Virus record (IMG/VR): IMGVR_UViG_3300036781_000236
Location: 23,999-87,998 of that record
Source of the DNA: a virus
Length of the DNA: 64,000 nt
Strand: one strand, 5' to 3'
Of this stretch, positions 21,440 to 29,476 are shown piece by piece. The position numbers were made by a program, and so were the translations under genes. Within the stretch, counting starts at the first letter, position 1. Each line of letters starts with the position of its first letter. The notes under the pieces are model-generated. The model was given only the letters and a program-made list of their open reading frames with translations. It searched no databases and was not told where the DNA came from.

Positions 21440-23385
21440 GCCGTCACCTTCCCGTTCGCAGCGGCAGCAACCCTGTTCGTCAACGACGCCGACACCGGGG
21501 CCGGGAGCGTCTCGAACAAAGTTCGTGACGCGTGCAACTCGACGTTCGACACGAACAACTCCACCATCGCCGTGTCCGTGACGTGACATGACCGCAACGC
21601 TTCCTCGATCATCCCTCGCGCACCCGCGACCAGCTGCGCAGGCTGCTGCTTCGTCAACGTCTTCACGCGATCCGCACCCAGGGTAGCCGCGACAAGGTTC
21701 GCGCGTACCCCGTCGATCAACGCCAACGCGTCCGGGTCCTTCTTCGCGAGGGACCGGAGCTTCGACCCGGCGAGTTCGCGGGCACGATACACCGCCAGTT
21801 CCGCCGCGATAGACACGGCCGCCGTCGCGGCCGATCCGATCACCTCGCCGCTGATCGGCTGCGGCGGCTTTCCCTTCGTCGTCTCCGACGCCGACCCGCC
21901 AGGGCCACGCACCGGAGCGGACGTTACGCCACCCGATCCGCCATCCGCACCACCTGTGTCCGGGGTTTCGAGCACGCCAGGCGCGATCTCCAGTTCCGAC
22001 CCTGGACGCAGTGACGGTGTCCCGTACACCGCCAAACCAGGGTCGCGGAGCTTGATCCCCAAGTACACGTTCCGTTCCTCAGGGGACGGCGCATCGGCGT
22101 CATCGAACCCCTTCGACTTCCGGTACGTGTCATCGCTGATCGTGCCCCGGTCGAACGCCTCATCAGCAGCAGCGCCCCGGTCAGGGTGGTTGATGATCGC
22201 GGACGCGTCGTAGTCGATGCAATAGGTCTGCCAATCAGCGACACCCATATCGCTAAGGTAGGGACGCAGGTAGGACTGCGTGAGGTCGGACACCAACTGT
22301 TGCGCCATCGGCTGCAAGTGCGCCTTCCACGTGCTCTCATCGACCTGCCATGCGTTCCAGTGCGTCAGGTCCCCCATCCCTGTCAGGATCTCCGCTGGAA
22401 GGTCGAGTCCGATAGCGATACGACGGATGCATTCCTCCCTCAATCCTGTCTCCGGATACAGCTGCACTGGGTCGACAAGCTCCATGTGGTACACAAGATC
22501 CTTGAGGGATTTATTTTCTGGGACAGGGACGCGCATGATCAGCGGAACAACAGCGGACGCTGACCCTTCGTTCTCGATGGAGGCAGTCATAGCGTCCGTC
22601 AGGTCCTGCAAGAAAATGTCGTTCAACGGGTCTTCGTCACCCAGCGGTTCTAGCGGGGTCTGTGACAGGGCGTCGTCTATCCACAGAATCCCGTTCCCTG
22701 CCTGCCGTGAACGGGCGCGCGCGCGGACGACGGCGGTGAGTAGCACGAGTTCTTCCACGAGCAGGAGGACACCGGCCATTGAGGAGTCCGCGAGTGCCGA
22801 CCACCTCGGCGACCGCTTCCACAGCCTGTACGCGACAGCGCTGTCGTCATCAACGGGGAAGAAATCCTCGTCCTTCACCTCGTGGTAGTTCTGGATCATG
22901 ATCGACGGTGCGCGGTACCGCATGATCACGCCGTCCATGACGCGCAACTCGTCGGTGGACAGAACCTCCCACTGCTCCAACCCGGTGAACGGGTCGTTGC
23001 TCACGAGGAGGTACGCCTCCCCGGTGAGAAACATGAGTTTGCCGTACTGCTGCTGCAACCCGTTCCGCTGCCCCTTACCTCCGCCGGGGTCCTGGATACG
23101 GGCGAGCGCGTCAACGACGTTCTGATTCGTGGTGGGCTTGATCTCCCCGTCAGGTTGGATCTGCGCAGGTAGCAGCGTCAGTAGGCTCATGGCGTGCCCG
23201 ACGTAGTTCGCGGCGTACTTGATCTCCCCCACCATGTCGTAGTACGACAGGGCGCGGGTCTGCCACGGCTGGATCAGGCGGCGCATGATCTGCGCGTCCC
23301 GCTGATGCACCCGTACCCCGGCGGCCGTCAACGATGCGGGATTACCGATCCGCATCCCTGGCTTCTTGCGGCTAAACCACCCCAC
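21436..23385 (-). CDS. portal protein
   Basis: 649 residues, within the usual range for actinophage portals. The order of features fits: basic N terminus (WFSRKKPG), an early helix (PWQTRALSYYDMVGEIKYAANYVG), the conserved beta region with LVSNDPFTGLEQWEVLS, the long stem helix, LPAEILTGMGDLTHWNAW (about 340), and a low-complexity hinge near residue 480 before a helical C-terminal extension. It forms the dodecameric ring at the packaging vertex. The stop overlaps the next gene. Confidence 0.85.
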   Translation of the reverse strand: MGWFSRKKPGMRIGNPASLTAAGVRVHQRDAQIMRRLIQPWQTRALSYYDMVGEIKYAANYVGHAMSLLTLLPAQIQPDGEIKPTTNQNVVDALARIQDPGGGKGQRNGLQQQYGKLMFLTGEAYLLVSNDPFTGLEQWEVLSTDELRVMDGVIMRYRAPSIMIQNYHEVKDEDFFPVDDDSAVAYRLWKRSPRWSALADSSMAGVLLLVEELVLLTAVVRARARSRQAGNGILWIDDALSQTPLEPLGDEDPLNDIFLQDLTDAMTASIENEGSASAVVPLIMRVPVPENKSLKDLVYHMELVDPVQLYPETGLREECIRRIAIGLDLPAEILTGMGDLTHWNAWQVDESTWKAHLQPMAQQLVSDLTQSYLRPYLSDMGVADWQTYCIDYDASAIINHPDRGAAADEAFDRGTISDDTYRKSKGFDDADAPSPEERNVYLGIKLRDPGLAVYGTPSLRPGSELEIAPGVLETPDTGGADGGSGGVTSAPVRGPGGSASETTKGKPPQPISGEVIGSAATAAVSIAAELAVYRARELAGSKLRSLAKKDPDALALIDGVRANLVAATLGADRVKTLTKQQPAQLVAGARGMIEEALRSCHVTDTAMVELFVSNVELHASRTLFETLPAPVSASLTNRVAAAANGKVTA

Positions 23386-23397
23386 GTGCGGGGCCGG

Positions 23398-23568
23398 TTA
23401 CTGGCCGGTCGTCGGGGCAGGCTGGTTCGGCCTGTCCGGCGGATTCCACACCAGGCTAGCCATCGTGACTTCGCGGCGGTCGGAGCGAGGGGTGCGCGCA
23501 CCCGTGGCCTGGTTCGCCTCAGCGTTCTGCACCGCTGTCTTCACGCTTCCAGAGCATCCACAACCCAT
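23398..23568 (-). CDS. small Cys-starting hypothetical protein before the portal gene
   Basis: 56 residues: MGCGCSGSV, then a charged, Pro-rich tail (WNPPDRPNQPAPTTGQ). AAGGAGG lies 6 nt before the ATG. It is the first gene of the portal transcription unit and 13 nt from the portal start. The N-terminal CxC could bind metal. Function unknown. Confidence 0.6.
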   Translation of the reverse strand: MGCGCSGSVKTAVQNAEANQATGARTPRSDRREVTMASLVWNPPDRPNQPAPTTGQ

Positions 23569-23605
23569 ACAGGGCCTCCTTCGGTGGTGATTCGGTTCGG
23601 GACTT

Positions 23606-23621
23606 GTAGGCTAGCGCGGCG
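23606..23621 (-). promoter_or_regulatory. 16-bp shared element upstream of the portal operon
   Basis: Same CGCCGCGCTAGCCTAC as upstream of the protease gene (18152-18167). It lies 38 nt before the first gene of the portal unit. Probably a late-promoter element. Confidence 0.5.
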
Positions 23622-23647
23622 AACGGTTAGCGCCCCCAGATACACGA

Positions 23648-23669
23648 CGGGCGCTCCGAAGAGCGCCCG
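23648..23669. terminator. 9-bp hairpin before the structural block
   Basis: CGGGCGCTC-CGAA-GAGCGCCCG, a perfect stem with a CGAA tetraloop and no U tract. It lies between the accessory gene ending at 23733 and the portal unit, so it probably separates the glycan island from the late genes. Confidence 0.6.
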
Positions 23670-23732
23670 CACCCGAAGGTGACCTGCCAGCCCCGTAGAG
23701 GCCGCTAGGTTCCGTCCAACCCTACCACGCGG

Positions 23733-24023
23733 CTATTCGTCCCGGCCGAACGCCTGATCGCGAGCGCGACGCAGGTGACGGATCAGGTCGTTGATCGCCT
23801 GCCGGTCAAGATCAACGTAGAAACCGCCCAGGCTGATTTCCCTAACGTCCGTTCCAGTGGCATCAGACATGACACGAACACCGTCTGCGCCTGTCTGCGC
23901 GTCGACACACTTACTCACGACTTGCACATACTGGTCGCGGTTCCAACGAACCTCGACTATGGCCTTGCGCGGGTCGTTCTCGTCAAAAGCCAGTGGGCTT
24001 CCGTACACGGATTCTTTGGGCAT
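23733..24023 (-). CDS. hypothetical protein
   Basis: 96 residues from an ATG with AAGGAGG upstream. Beta strands with conserved-looking Arg/Asp (AIVEVRWNRDQYVQVVSKCVD) precede a C-terminal helix (QAINDLIRHLRRARDQAF). Acidic/basic balanced. No family recognised. Confidence 0.65.
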   Translation of the reverse strand: MPKESVYGSPLAFDENDPRKAIVEVRWNRDQYVQVVSKCVDAQTGADGVRVMSDATGTDVREISLGGFYVDLDRQAINDLIRHLRRARDQAFGRDE

Positions 24024-24071
24024 CTCGCCCTCCTTGCCCATCACGGGCGGTAGTGGAACCCGCAGACCGTA

Positions 24072-24085
24072 TCACGCCCGCGTGA
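24072..24085. repeat. 14-bp palindrome, copy 7
   Basis: Perfect TCACGC-CC-GCGTGA between two leftward genes (24090 end, 24023 start). On the minus strand it is followed at once by TACGGT. Confidence 0.7.
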
Positions 24086-24089
24086 TGGC

Positions 24090-24455
24090 TCAGGGGTCGA
24101 GCCAGCGGGCAGCAAGGCCAACGGTCATACTCAACGCGAACGGCGCGAGCACCGCCACCGTCCACGACGGCTCCAGACGCCACGCCACATACGCTACGAC
24201 CGACCACCACCAGCCCTGGCAGAACGCGCACTCAAGAAGCTCCGCGAGCACAGGACGCCTGTACGTGACTGTCGCGGTGACCTGCTCCGACGTTAGCCCG
24301 TTCACAGCGTTCTGCGAGCCTGTGCGAGACACGGTAGTGCCGAGCAGCCACGCCCGGGCGCGGACGACAGGAGGGAACGTGTCCCAACCAACGAGTCGCA
24401 CCACCCGGAGAGTGCCGAGCGCTAGCACCACCGACAGCCAAGGAGACGGAATCAC
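24090..24455 (-). CDS. DUF1360-like membrane protein
   Basis: 121 residues from a GTG overlapping the previous stop. The pattern RVVRLVGWDTFPPVVRARAWLLG, then RRPVLAELLECAFCQGWWWS with its C-x-x-C-like CxGWW end, and a final hydrophobic pair of helices is typical of DUF1360 proteins carried by many actinophages. Probably an inner-membrane protein; its job is unknown. Confidence 0.65.
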   Translation of the reverse strand: MIPSPWLSVVLALGTLRVVRLVGWDTFPPVVRARAWLLGTTVSRTGSQNAVNGLTSEQVTATVTYRRPVLAELLECAFCQGWWWSVVAYVAWRLEPSWTVAVLAPFALSMTVGLAARWLDP

Positions 24456-24847
24456 GTATTCACCACCGTGAGATTCGAAGCAACGCTTGTCACTTCGAAG
24501 GTACGGCAGCGAGCGCAATACCACCGCCGCTGGTAGGTAAGACACTTTCCCTGATAGCCGGGTTCGACGCGCCAGAGTTCTTTCTCCTCAATGAGCCGCC
24601 AGTCATGCGACTGAAACTCACCTGTGACAGTGACGTGTGAGCACCACGTATCAAGGTCGCGCATGTCTGCCGCACCCGCGGCCTTGTTCAACCCGTCGAC
24701 CATGGCCTTCGCCAACTCCTCTTTGTGCGGCAGCGATTCCTTCACCCGAGCGATCCATCCGATACCGACGTCGTCGTAGATCGTGACGGGACCGTGCGCC
24801 CTATATACGTAGGCGTACGGGGGATTGAACACGTCGCTGCCGCTCAT
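24452..24847 (-). CDS. hypothetical protein with C-terminal Cys pair
   Basis: 131 residues, coupled to neighbours on both sides. The N-terminal half is helical (KEELAKAMVDGLNKAAG). The C-terminal half is Trp/Cys-rich (CLTYQRRWYCARCRTFEV) and could bind one zinc. Function unknown. Confidence 0.6.
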   Translation of the reverse strand: MSGSDVFNPPYAYVYRAHGPVTIYDDVGIGWIARVKESLPHKEELAKAMVDGLNKAAGAADMRDLDTWCSHVTVTGEFQSHDWRLIEEKELWRVEPGYQGKCLTYQRRWYCARCRTFEVTSVASNLTVVNT

Positions 24848-24996
24848 GGCTGCATCTTACGCAAGCCACGGAACGGTCTGCATGTCAGCGTGCCGTCAGC
24901 CAACCGCAACAACACGTTTCGCGGACACCCGTTGCCAAGCCACTTCGCGAGGACGGTGACGGGTTCGCCGCGAAGCAGGTACGTCTTACCGACCAT
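24844..24996 (-). CDS. small beta-rich hypothetical protein
   Basis: 50 residues (an in-frame GTG 9 nt earlier overlaps the previous stop). The pattern KTYLLRGEPVTVLAKW, then NVLLRLADGTLTCRPFRGL suggests a small beta barrel, as in many short phage proteins. The stop overlaps the next start (ATGA), which supports it as a real gene. Confidence 0.6.
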   Translation of the reverse strand: MVGKTYLLRGEPVTVLAKWLGNGCPRNVLLRLADGTLTCRPFRGLRKMQP

Positions 24997-25001
24997 GCCG
25001 C

Positions 25002-25262
25002 TCACGCTTCCTCGTCCTGTCGAGCAGGAGGCTCAGAGTGCGGCACATAGCCCAACACTTCCAAACACTGGCAGCCATCGACTGGACCCCACGACGGGCA
25101 GACCTCATGGAATCCTCTGTCGTGTTCGCACGGCATCACCAGCAATCGTCCTGGCTTGTCAAGCGCTCCCGTGATCCATCCGCCGCAAGCGTCACAGACA
25201 CAGTACGGGTCAGCGAAGCGCCGCTCATTGTAGACCGCAACGTAGGTGCGCGTGATCGTCAC
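25002..25262 (-). CDS. hypothetical Cys-rich protein
   Basis: 86 residues from a GTG overlapping the previous stop (GTGA). Cys residues occur in pairs (YCVCDACGGW, then MPCEHDRGFHEVCPSW and CQC), which fits a small zinc-binding fold. Function unknown. Confidence 0.6.
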   Translation of the reverse strand: MTITRTYVAVYNERRFADPYCVCDACGGWITGALDKPGRLLVMPCEHDRGFHEVCPSWGPVDGCQCLEVLGYVPHSEPPARQDEEA

Positions 25263-25408
25263 GAGAGGATGTTCTGCCACTGGGGGCACCAGTCCAACCG
25301 GCAACACCGCACCTTGAGGTACAGGTGCAGCCCGAGCGGCCCAGCCCACAGGTGCAGGCCGGGGCTTCCGTAGCGGGGACGTGAGACGCTGAAGAACGGT
25401 TCACTCAT
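25259..25408 (-). CDS. small hypothetical protein with FSVSRPRYG start
   Basis: 49 residues. It begins MSEPFFSVSRPRYG and continues with LHLWAGPLGLHLYLKV, an aromatic beta pattern. The ATG lies 1 nt after the TATACGA box of the promoter just upstream, so translation may begin near the transcript end; the start is therefore uncertain. The stop overlaps the next GTG start. Confidence 0.5.
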   Translation of the reverse strand: MSEPFFSVSRPRYGSPGLHLWAGPLGLHLYLKVRCCRLDWCPQWQNILS

Positions 25409-25438
25409 TCGTATAGCTAGCTTACCACGCGGGCGTCA
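25409..25438 (-). promoter_or_regulatory. promoter with variant palindrome (copy 8)
   Basis: On the minus strand TGACGC-CC-GCGTGG (two changes from the palindrome) is followed 17 bp after its first arm by TATACGA. The geometry is the same as at 1686, in the sense direction for the leftward genes below. Confidence 0.55.
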
Positions 25439-25443
25439 TGCAT

Positions 25444-25824
25444 CTACTCTGCCGTCCACGGCTCTCGTGGGTCTGTGATCTGCCAAAGATGAAAGACGTG
25501 GTCTTGCTGCGGTACGTTCACGTACACCTCACGTGGCGGTAGCAGCATCCCGAACGTCAACTCTGGGTCGAGGAGCCTGTATCGCGCGGTCTTGATTTCG
25601 TCCCATGACGGATGCCGTGTCGGGTGGGAGATGGAGAGATGCCACAGGTACTCGCCGTTCACACCAGCGGGTTCGCGTCCGAGCAGTATGGAGCATTCGC
25701 CCATCTCGAACAGACTGGCTTTCATCCCCATTCGCTTCATCACGTCAGGGAGAGCGCGCTGAGTGAACCCGGCTTCGACGTAGCCTGGTTCATGGCTGCC
25801 AGGGATCGGCTCCTTGTACGGCAT
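25444..25824 (-). CDS. conserved phage hypothetical protein
   Basis: 126 residues. The WHLSISHPTRHPSWDEIKTARYRLL stretch and a closing HVFHLWQI are typical of a family widespread in tailed phages with unknown function (DUF7694-like). The start overlaps the glycosyltransferase stop (TAATG). Confidence 0.6.
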   Translation of the reverse strand: MPYKEPIPGSHEPGYVEAGFTQRALPDVMKRMGMKASLFEMGECSILLGREPAGVNGEYLWHLSISHPTRHPSWDEIKTARYRLLDPELTFGMLLPPREVYVNVPQQDHVFHLWQITDPREPWTAE

Positions 25825-26657
25825 TAGATCGGTGCGGGGTCGTAGATCATGCTGCTGTCCGCGTACGGGTCAGGACTGTAGAACCACGTCGTGAAATGAT
25901 CGCCGACGCGCTGCTCCCACTCCGCGAGCGCCGCCGGATCGTCGGGCGGCAGGCCATGCATCCGCCAGTGCGCCCCCACGGACTCGTCCATAGCGGTGAG
26001 CGCATAGGCTCGCGCACCTGTGGCGATCTTGCGGACGTACTGCTCCCGTGTGCGCCAGCTGTAGTGCCGCACCACAAGACCCGGGGCCGCGGGTGCGATC
26101 CCCGGCAGGTACGCGGAGTGGTTCCCCATGTGGATGATGAGTCCGTCGCACAACCGGACGCACACCTTCGGGAGCGGTGCCCGCTCCCGTTTTCGCCACC
26201 CGATGCGGCGGAACGGGTTCGGTTCGCTGCTCACCAGTTCGTCTGTGAACCTGTCCCGCTCGAACTCCAGCGGGTCGATAGCCGTAGGGATGTGGTTGAA
26301 CAACTCGGTGGTCACGACACGAATGTCGGGGGCCAGACCATCGAGGTAGACGCGGATCGGGCGGTTGTCGGTCGTCATCCACGCTTCGTCCAGATCGGAT
26401 GCGACAGCCCACGTGAACCCCATGTTCAGCGCCCGTGCCGCGAGGGCACTCATCTTGTCCGACTGCTGGTACGCGGGGTCGGGGTCGTCAATGAGCGTGA
26501 TCGCGTCCCCGAACGACGCCATGATCTCGCGTGTCCCGTCTGTGCTGAGATTGTCCGCGACGATCAGGTGGTCGACCTGGGTGAGCATGTGCTCGCACCA
26601 TGCCTGAGCTATGTCGGCTTCATCCCTCGCCATCGCTATCGCTACGCAAGCGCTCAC
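25824..26657 (-). CDS. glycosyltransferase (GT2/GT92-like)
   Basis: 277 residues from a GTG overlapping the previous stop. It begins CVAIAMARDEADIAQAWCEHML, then DHLIVADNLSTDGT (the D-x-STDGT donor-site motif), and ASDLDEAWM, where SDLDE is the metal-binding DXD. C-terminal HYSWRTREQYVRKIATGA is typical of GT2-like glycan glycosyltransferases. It has no membrane segment; the neighbouring small membrane protein might anchor it. Confidence 0.8.
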   Translation of the reverse strand: MSACVAIAMARDEADIAQAWCEHMLTQVDHLIVADNLSTDGTREIMASFGDAITLIDDPDPAYQQSDKMSALAARALNMGFTWAVASDLDEAWMTTDNRPIRVYLDGLAPDIRVVTTELFNHIPTAIDPLEFERDRFTDELVSSEPNPFRRIGWRKRERAPLPKVCVRLCDGLIIHMGNHSAYLPGIAPAAPGLVVRHYSWRTREQYVRKIATGARAYALTAMDESVGAHWRMHGLPPDDPAALAEWEQRVGDHFTTWFYSPDPYADSSMIYDPAPI

Positions 26658-26842
26658 TTCGACATCTTGTACGTTAGGACAGATCCGATGATGGCACCGC
26701 ACCCTGCTAGTACAAGCATGAGAGACAGAGGCCACGCCCCTACCTGATGGTTCCCATCCACGATCATCGTCGGTAACGCCACAGGGAGCGCTGCCCAGTA
26801 TGTCCCCATCAGAAATCCCCACAGGACGAAGCATGTTCTCAT
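26654..26842 (-). CDS. small two-span membrane protein
   Basis: 62 residues with two hydrophobic segments (CFVLWGFLMGTYWAALPVAL and LSLMLVLAGCGAIIGSVL) separated by a short polar loop. It is coupled by 4-nt overlaps to the genes before and after, including a glycosyltransferase. Confidence 0.65.
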   Translation of the reverse strand: MRTCFVLWGFLMGTYWAALPVALPTMIVDGNHQVGAWPLSLMLVLAGCGAIIGSVLTYKMSK

Positions 26843-27315
26843 GCTTCGTCCTCGCCGTCTTCGAGTTCGTAGAGCACACGGTCATGCTCACCCAACATCC
26901 ACTGCTCCTTGAACGCCGCCTGGTTGTAGGTCGGCATGTACCCGGTACCGCCCGTGGCGGCAAGGAACGCCGCCGCGTACGGCAGACGGTGCGTGCCCAC
27001 GGTCTTGCGCGGTGACCCGTCAGGACGGTACGGCTCGAACGTGTACCTCACTGCGCGGCTTCCGGTTGCACGGCCGCCGAGTGCCTTGACGGCTTTCCGC
27101 CACGCCGAGCGGCACTCGGAGCACTTGAGCGCTTCAACGTCGAACATCGAGCCGCCGGGGGCGGATGCCCTTTCGGGGTCGTTGCCGAAGAACGGATCGT
27201 CTGAGGTGTCGGGCGGCGAGCAGATCGTCCCGTTCAGAGCGATGTTCATTAGGGATTCCAGCACCTCGATGGCCGCGTCCGGATCGGGATCTTGCACAGG
27301 AGACACTGTAATCAT
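26839..27315 (-). CDS. hypothetical protein
   Basis: 158 residues, acidic. It has one Cys pair (LKCSECRSAW) and a Gly-rich stretch (FLAATGGTGYMPTYN). Coupled on both sides in the glycan island. No family recognised. Confidence 0.6.
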   Translation of the reverse strand: MITVSPVQDPDPDAAIEVLESLMNIALNGTICSPPDTSDDPFFGNDPERASAPGGSMFDVEALKCSECRSAWRKAVKALGGRATGSRAVRYTFEPYRPDGSPRKTVGTHRLPYAAAFLAATGGTGYMPTYNQAAFKEQWMLGEHDRVLYELEDGEDEA

Positions 27316-27911
27316 GCGTGGTTCCTGCGGAAGATGAGGCCGGTGTCGCGGAAGTAGTTCGTCGCGCGGCCGTTCAACGCTGCGAGTCGTCGCGCGTTTT
27401 CGGTGTTCTCCTCATCGAACCGGAACCCTGCGGCGGCGAACGCACCGATCCAGTAACTATCGGGCTGAAGGTTCACGTGATGCCACCCTGCCTGCCCCGG
27501 CACCGCATGCGTTACCGCGACAGTGTGAGCCTGACACATGGTGCGCATGACGTTCGGGAGGTACTGCTCCTCGATGTGCTCCAGGAACTCGCAGCACCAG
27601 ATCGTCCCGTACGTATCACAGCGGAATGGACCATGCGTGAAGTCGTGCTGGTAGATACGGATGCGGTCGAATGGCATCCCGTCGACCCCTTCGGAGTAGA
27701 GACCGAGACTTGAGAACGCATCGACGGCTACCCCGTCGCCGCACCCAACGTCGAGCAGGCGTGTGTTGCGGCGCTCTTTCGCGTCCTCCGCGATCCACGC
27801 CCAGAGTTCTGGGTAGATACAGTCCTTGTCGCCAGTTTCGACGTAACCGCCGAGGTGGCCGTCCACGACCATCACGTGCTCGTCGGAGACCGGGATACGC
27901 TCCACCGTCAC
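27312..27911 (-). CDS. class I SAM-dependent methyltransferase
   Basis: 199 residues. Motif I LLDVGCGDGVAVDAF (about 53-67), the post-motif acidic residue in GVDGMPFD, and motif IV-like GTIWCCEFLEHIEEQYLPNVM place it in the Methyltransf_11/25 group. Its position between glycosyltransferase genes suggests it methylates a sugar; the substrate is inferred. Confidence 0.8.
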   Translation of the reverse strand: MTVERIPVSDEHVMVVDGHLGGYVETGDKDCIYPELWAWIAEDAKERRNTRLLDVGCGDGVAVDAFSSLGLYSEGVDGMPFDRIRIYQHDFTHGPFRCDTYGTIWCCEFLEHIEEQYLPNVMRTMCQAHTVAVTHAVPGQAGWHHVNLQPDSYWIGAFAAAGFRFDEENTENARRLAALNGRATNYFRDTGLIFRRNHA

Positions 27912-28183
27912 GCGGCACCAACCAACGGCTTACCGTAGCGTTCCCACACGGCCTGCGACCAAGGGTCAGTAGCGGTGCCGTCCTGCTGCTTCATCTGTCC
28001 GTCCTGGAAGACGTTGAGAGGTAGGACGCCCTTGATACCGGGGCGCTTCAGCACACGACCTGCTGTTACCAAGGACTCGACGCTCACGTCGGGGGTTGTA
28101 TCGAGGAGCACGCGTCGCACCCGAACCGTCCAGCCGCAGCCACTCCAAATCGACCCGACCTCAGGAAGCGCGTCAGCGTCCAT
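27908..28183 (-). CDS. small hypothetical protein
   Basis: 91 residues from an ATG with GGAGG upstream (an earlier ATG at 28198 lacks one). It contains beta-strand-like segments (VGSIWSGCGWTVRVRRVLLD) and a Trp-rich C terminus (DPWSQAVWERYGKPL). Stop overlaps the methyltransferase start. No family recognised. Confidence 0.6.
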   Translation of the reverse strand: MDADALPEVGSIWSGCGWTVRVRRVLLDTTPDVSVESLVTAGRVLKRPGIKGVLPLNVFQDGQMKQQDGTATDPWSQAVWERYGKPLVGAA

Positions 28184-28646
28184 CAGTGCCTCCGTCATGG
28201 CGGATTACGCTCACGTCCGACACAAGCGCCTCCATCTCCTCCGGTGATATACGCACAACCTGCGTAGCAGGAGTGACTCGCGGCGGTCCTTCTAGCGCTT
28301 TGAGCAGCAATGCTGCCTCCGCTGGTTTCACCATCGCGGAGAACTCCCCTGACTCCACCGCCCACCTGAGTTTCGCAACCACGTTCGCGAGTTCGCTGAT
28401 GGCGTTCGGCGAACCGGAGCGAGCGGCATCCTCACGGGTAGCCGCAGGCATCGCAAGAACTGCCGTCCCCGATGGCCTCGTAAGCCCCTCCGGTTCGCGC
28501 AACGCCACCTCGCGCTCAAGCTCATCGATCCGCGCTGCCGCCTGAACCATCAACGCACGGTCATCCATCAAGAAGACCTGGAGGTCGCGGTTCGCGCGCT
28601 CCCGCAGCAGCTCGCGCAACGTCGCTGGTGCCTCACCCCCGAACAC
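28173..28646 (-). CDS. helical hypothetical protein
   Basis: 157 residues from a GTG with GGAG upstream. It is predicted largely helical with a coiled-coil-like stretch (MVQAAARIDELEREVAL), followed by a second helical region. A role in protein interactions is possible. Overlaps both neighbours. Confidence 0.55.
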   Translation of the reverse strand: MFGGEAPATLRELLRERANRDLQVFLMDDRALMVQAAARIDELEREVALREPEGLTRPSGTAVLAMPAATREDAARSGSPNAISELANVVAKLRWAVESGEFSAMVKPAEAALLLKALEGPPRVTPATQVVRISPEEMEALVSDVSVIRHDGGTDGR

Positions 28647-28860
28647 TGGTGCTCCTCGGTTTGACGCGAACGTTGCTGCCGAAGTAGTCGCGGTCGCGGC
28701 GCATCCGTGCGGTGAGCGGTCCGCGTGGGTGCTCATCTAGATGTTCGATCCTGCTGCGATAGTCCGACACCGCCCACGTCTGACCGAACAGGGCTGCCCC
28801 GGCGATGTTGCTCTCATAGAGACGGCGAAGTTCGCTGCGTACGGAATGGCGGACGCTCAT
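28633..28860 (-). CDS. small basic hypothetical protein
   Basis: 75 residues from an ATG overlapping the previous stop. It is Arg-rich (SVRHSVRSELRRLYESN, RMRRDRDYFGS), so nucleic-acid contact is conceivable. No family recognised. Confidence 0.55.
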   Translation of the reverse strand: MSVRHSVRSELRRLYESNIAGAALFGQTWAVSDYRSRIEHLDEHPRGPLTARMRRDRDYFGSNVRVKPRSTSVRG

Positions 28861-29168
28861 GCCGCCACCTCGCCGCAGAAGTCGTGGCCGTCCTGTGTCG
28901 GCAAGTAGTGCCACGACGCCGACCATGCCGTCCACTCACGCCACACCAACCCACGCGATGCGAGCACGCCGAGCGTACGTCCCACCGCTGAAGGCGTCAG
29001 CTTCCGGTAGCGCATTTGGTCTATGTCGTCGGCGCGTTCCGCTGCGTCACGAATAAGCCAGCCGAGTACCGCCAACGCTTCGATGGGGTGCCCTGTATCC
29101 TTCGCGCACAAAGCGCGCAGCACGCTCTCCTGTAGACGCGTGAGAGGCGGTATTGTCGCGTCAGCCAC
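28857..29168 (-). CDS. winged-helix-like hypothetical protein
   Basis: 103 residues. The pattern LTRLQESVLRALCA, then RKLTPSAVGRTLGVLASRGLVWRE resembles a winged helix-turn-helix (a recognition helix followed by a GLV wing). It may bind DNA. GTG start overlapping the previous stop. Confidence 0.55.
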   Translation of the reverse strand: MADATIPPLTRLQESVLRALCAKDTGHPIEALAVLGWLIRDAAERADDIDQMRYRKLTPSAVGRTLGVLASRGLVWREWTAWSASWHYLPTQDGHDFCGEVAA

Positions 29169-29403
29169 GGTAGTCCCCTCCGTCGCCGCCGTCGTTGCGG
29201 ATGCCGTTCACGTAGGCGATCTCGTGCTCGACTCCGATGAAGCCGCCGTCGCCTGGATCACGACGTAGCGAGATCGAGCTGCCGTCACCCGCGAACAGGA
29301 TCAGATCGCGCGGCCAGTTCTTAGCCAGGCGCTTCAGGCCACGTACGATGCGCTTCTCGTCCTCAGTGAGCACGTCGAAGTCCTCTGGCTCCACAAAATA
29401 CAT
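29161..29403 (-). CDS. hypothetical protein, first gene of a glycan-island operon
   Basis: 80 residues. The start (MYFVEPEDF) is chosen because the promoter's TATACG box lies 9 nt upstream, giving a leaderless message. The N-terminal helix is TEDEKRIVRGLKRLAKNW; the C terminus is Gly/Asp-rich. No family recognised. Confidence 0.65.
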   Translation of the reverse strand: MYFVEPEDFDVLTEDEKRIVRGLKRLAKNWPRDLILFAGDGSSISLRRDPGDGGFIGVEHEIAYVNGIRNDGGDGGDYRG

Positions 29404-29412
29404 TGCCCGCAT

Positions 29413-29439
29413 CGTATAGCAGGCTTCGGGTGGGGTCAA
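29413..29439 (-). promoter_or_regulatory. promoter of the 29.4-24 kb operon
   Basis: TTGACC, 15-bp spacer, extended -10 TGC-TATACG. The next ATG is 9 nt away. TTGAGAGTTGACC recurs at 38106. The palindrome (variant, 29463-29476) lies 24 bp upstream of the -35 box. Confidence 0.75.
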
Positions 29440-29462
29440 CTCTCAACCAACACCCGAGACTT

Positions 29463-29476
29463 TCACGCGGGTGTGA
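29463..29476. repeat. 14-bp palindrome, copy 9 (one mismatch)
   Basis: TCACGC-GG-GTGTGA. On the minus strand it encodes the last residues Thr-Pro-Ala and the stop codon of the methyltransferase gene. Confidence 0.65.
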
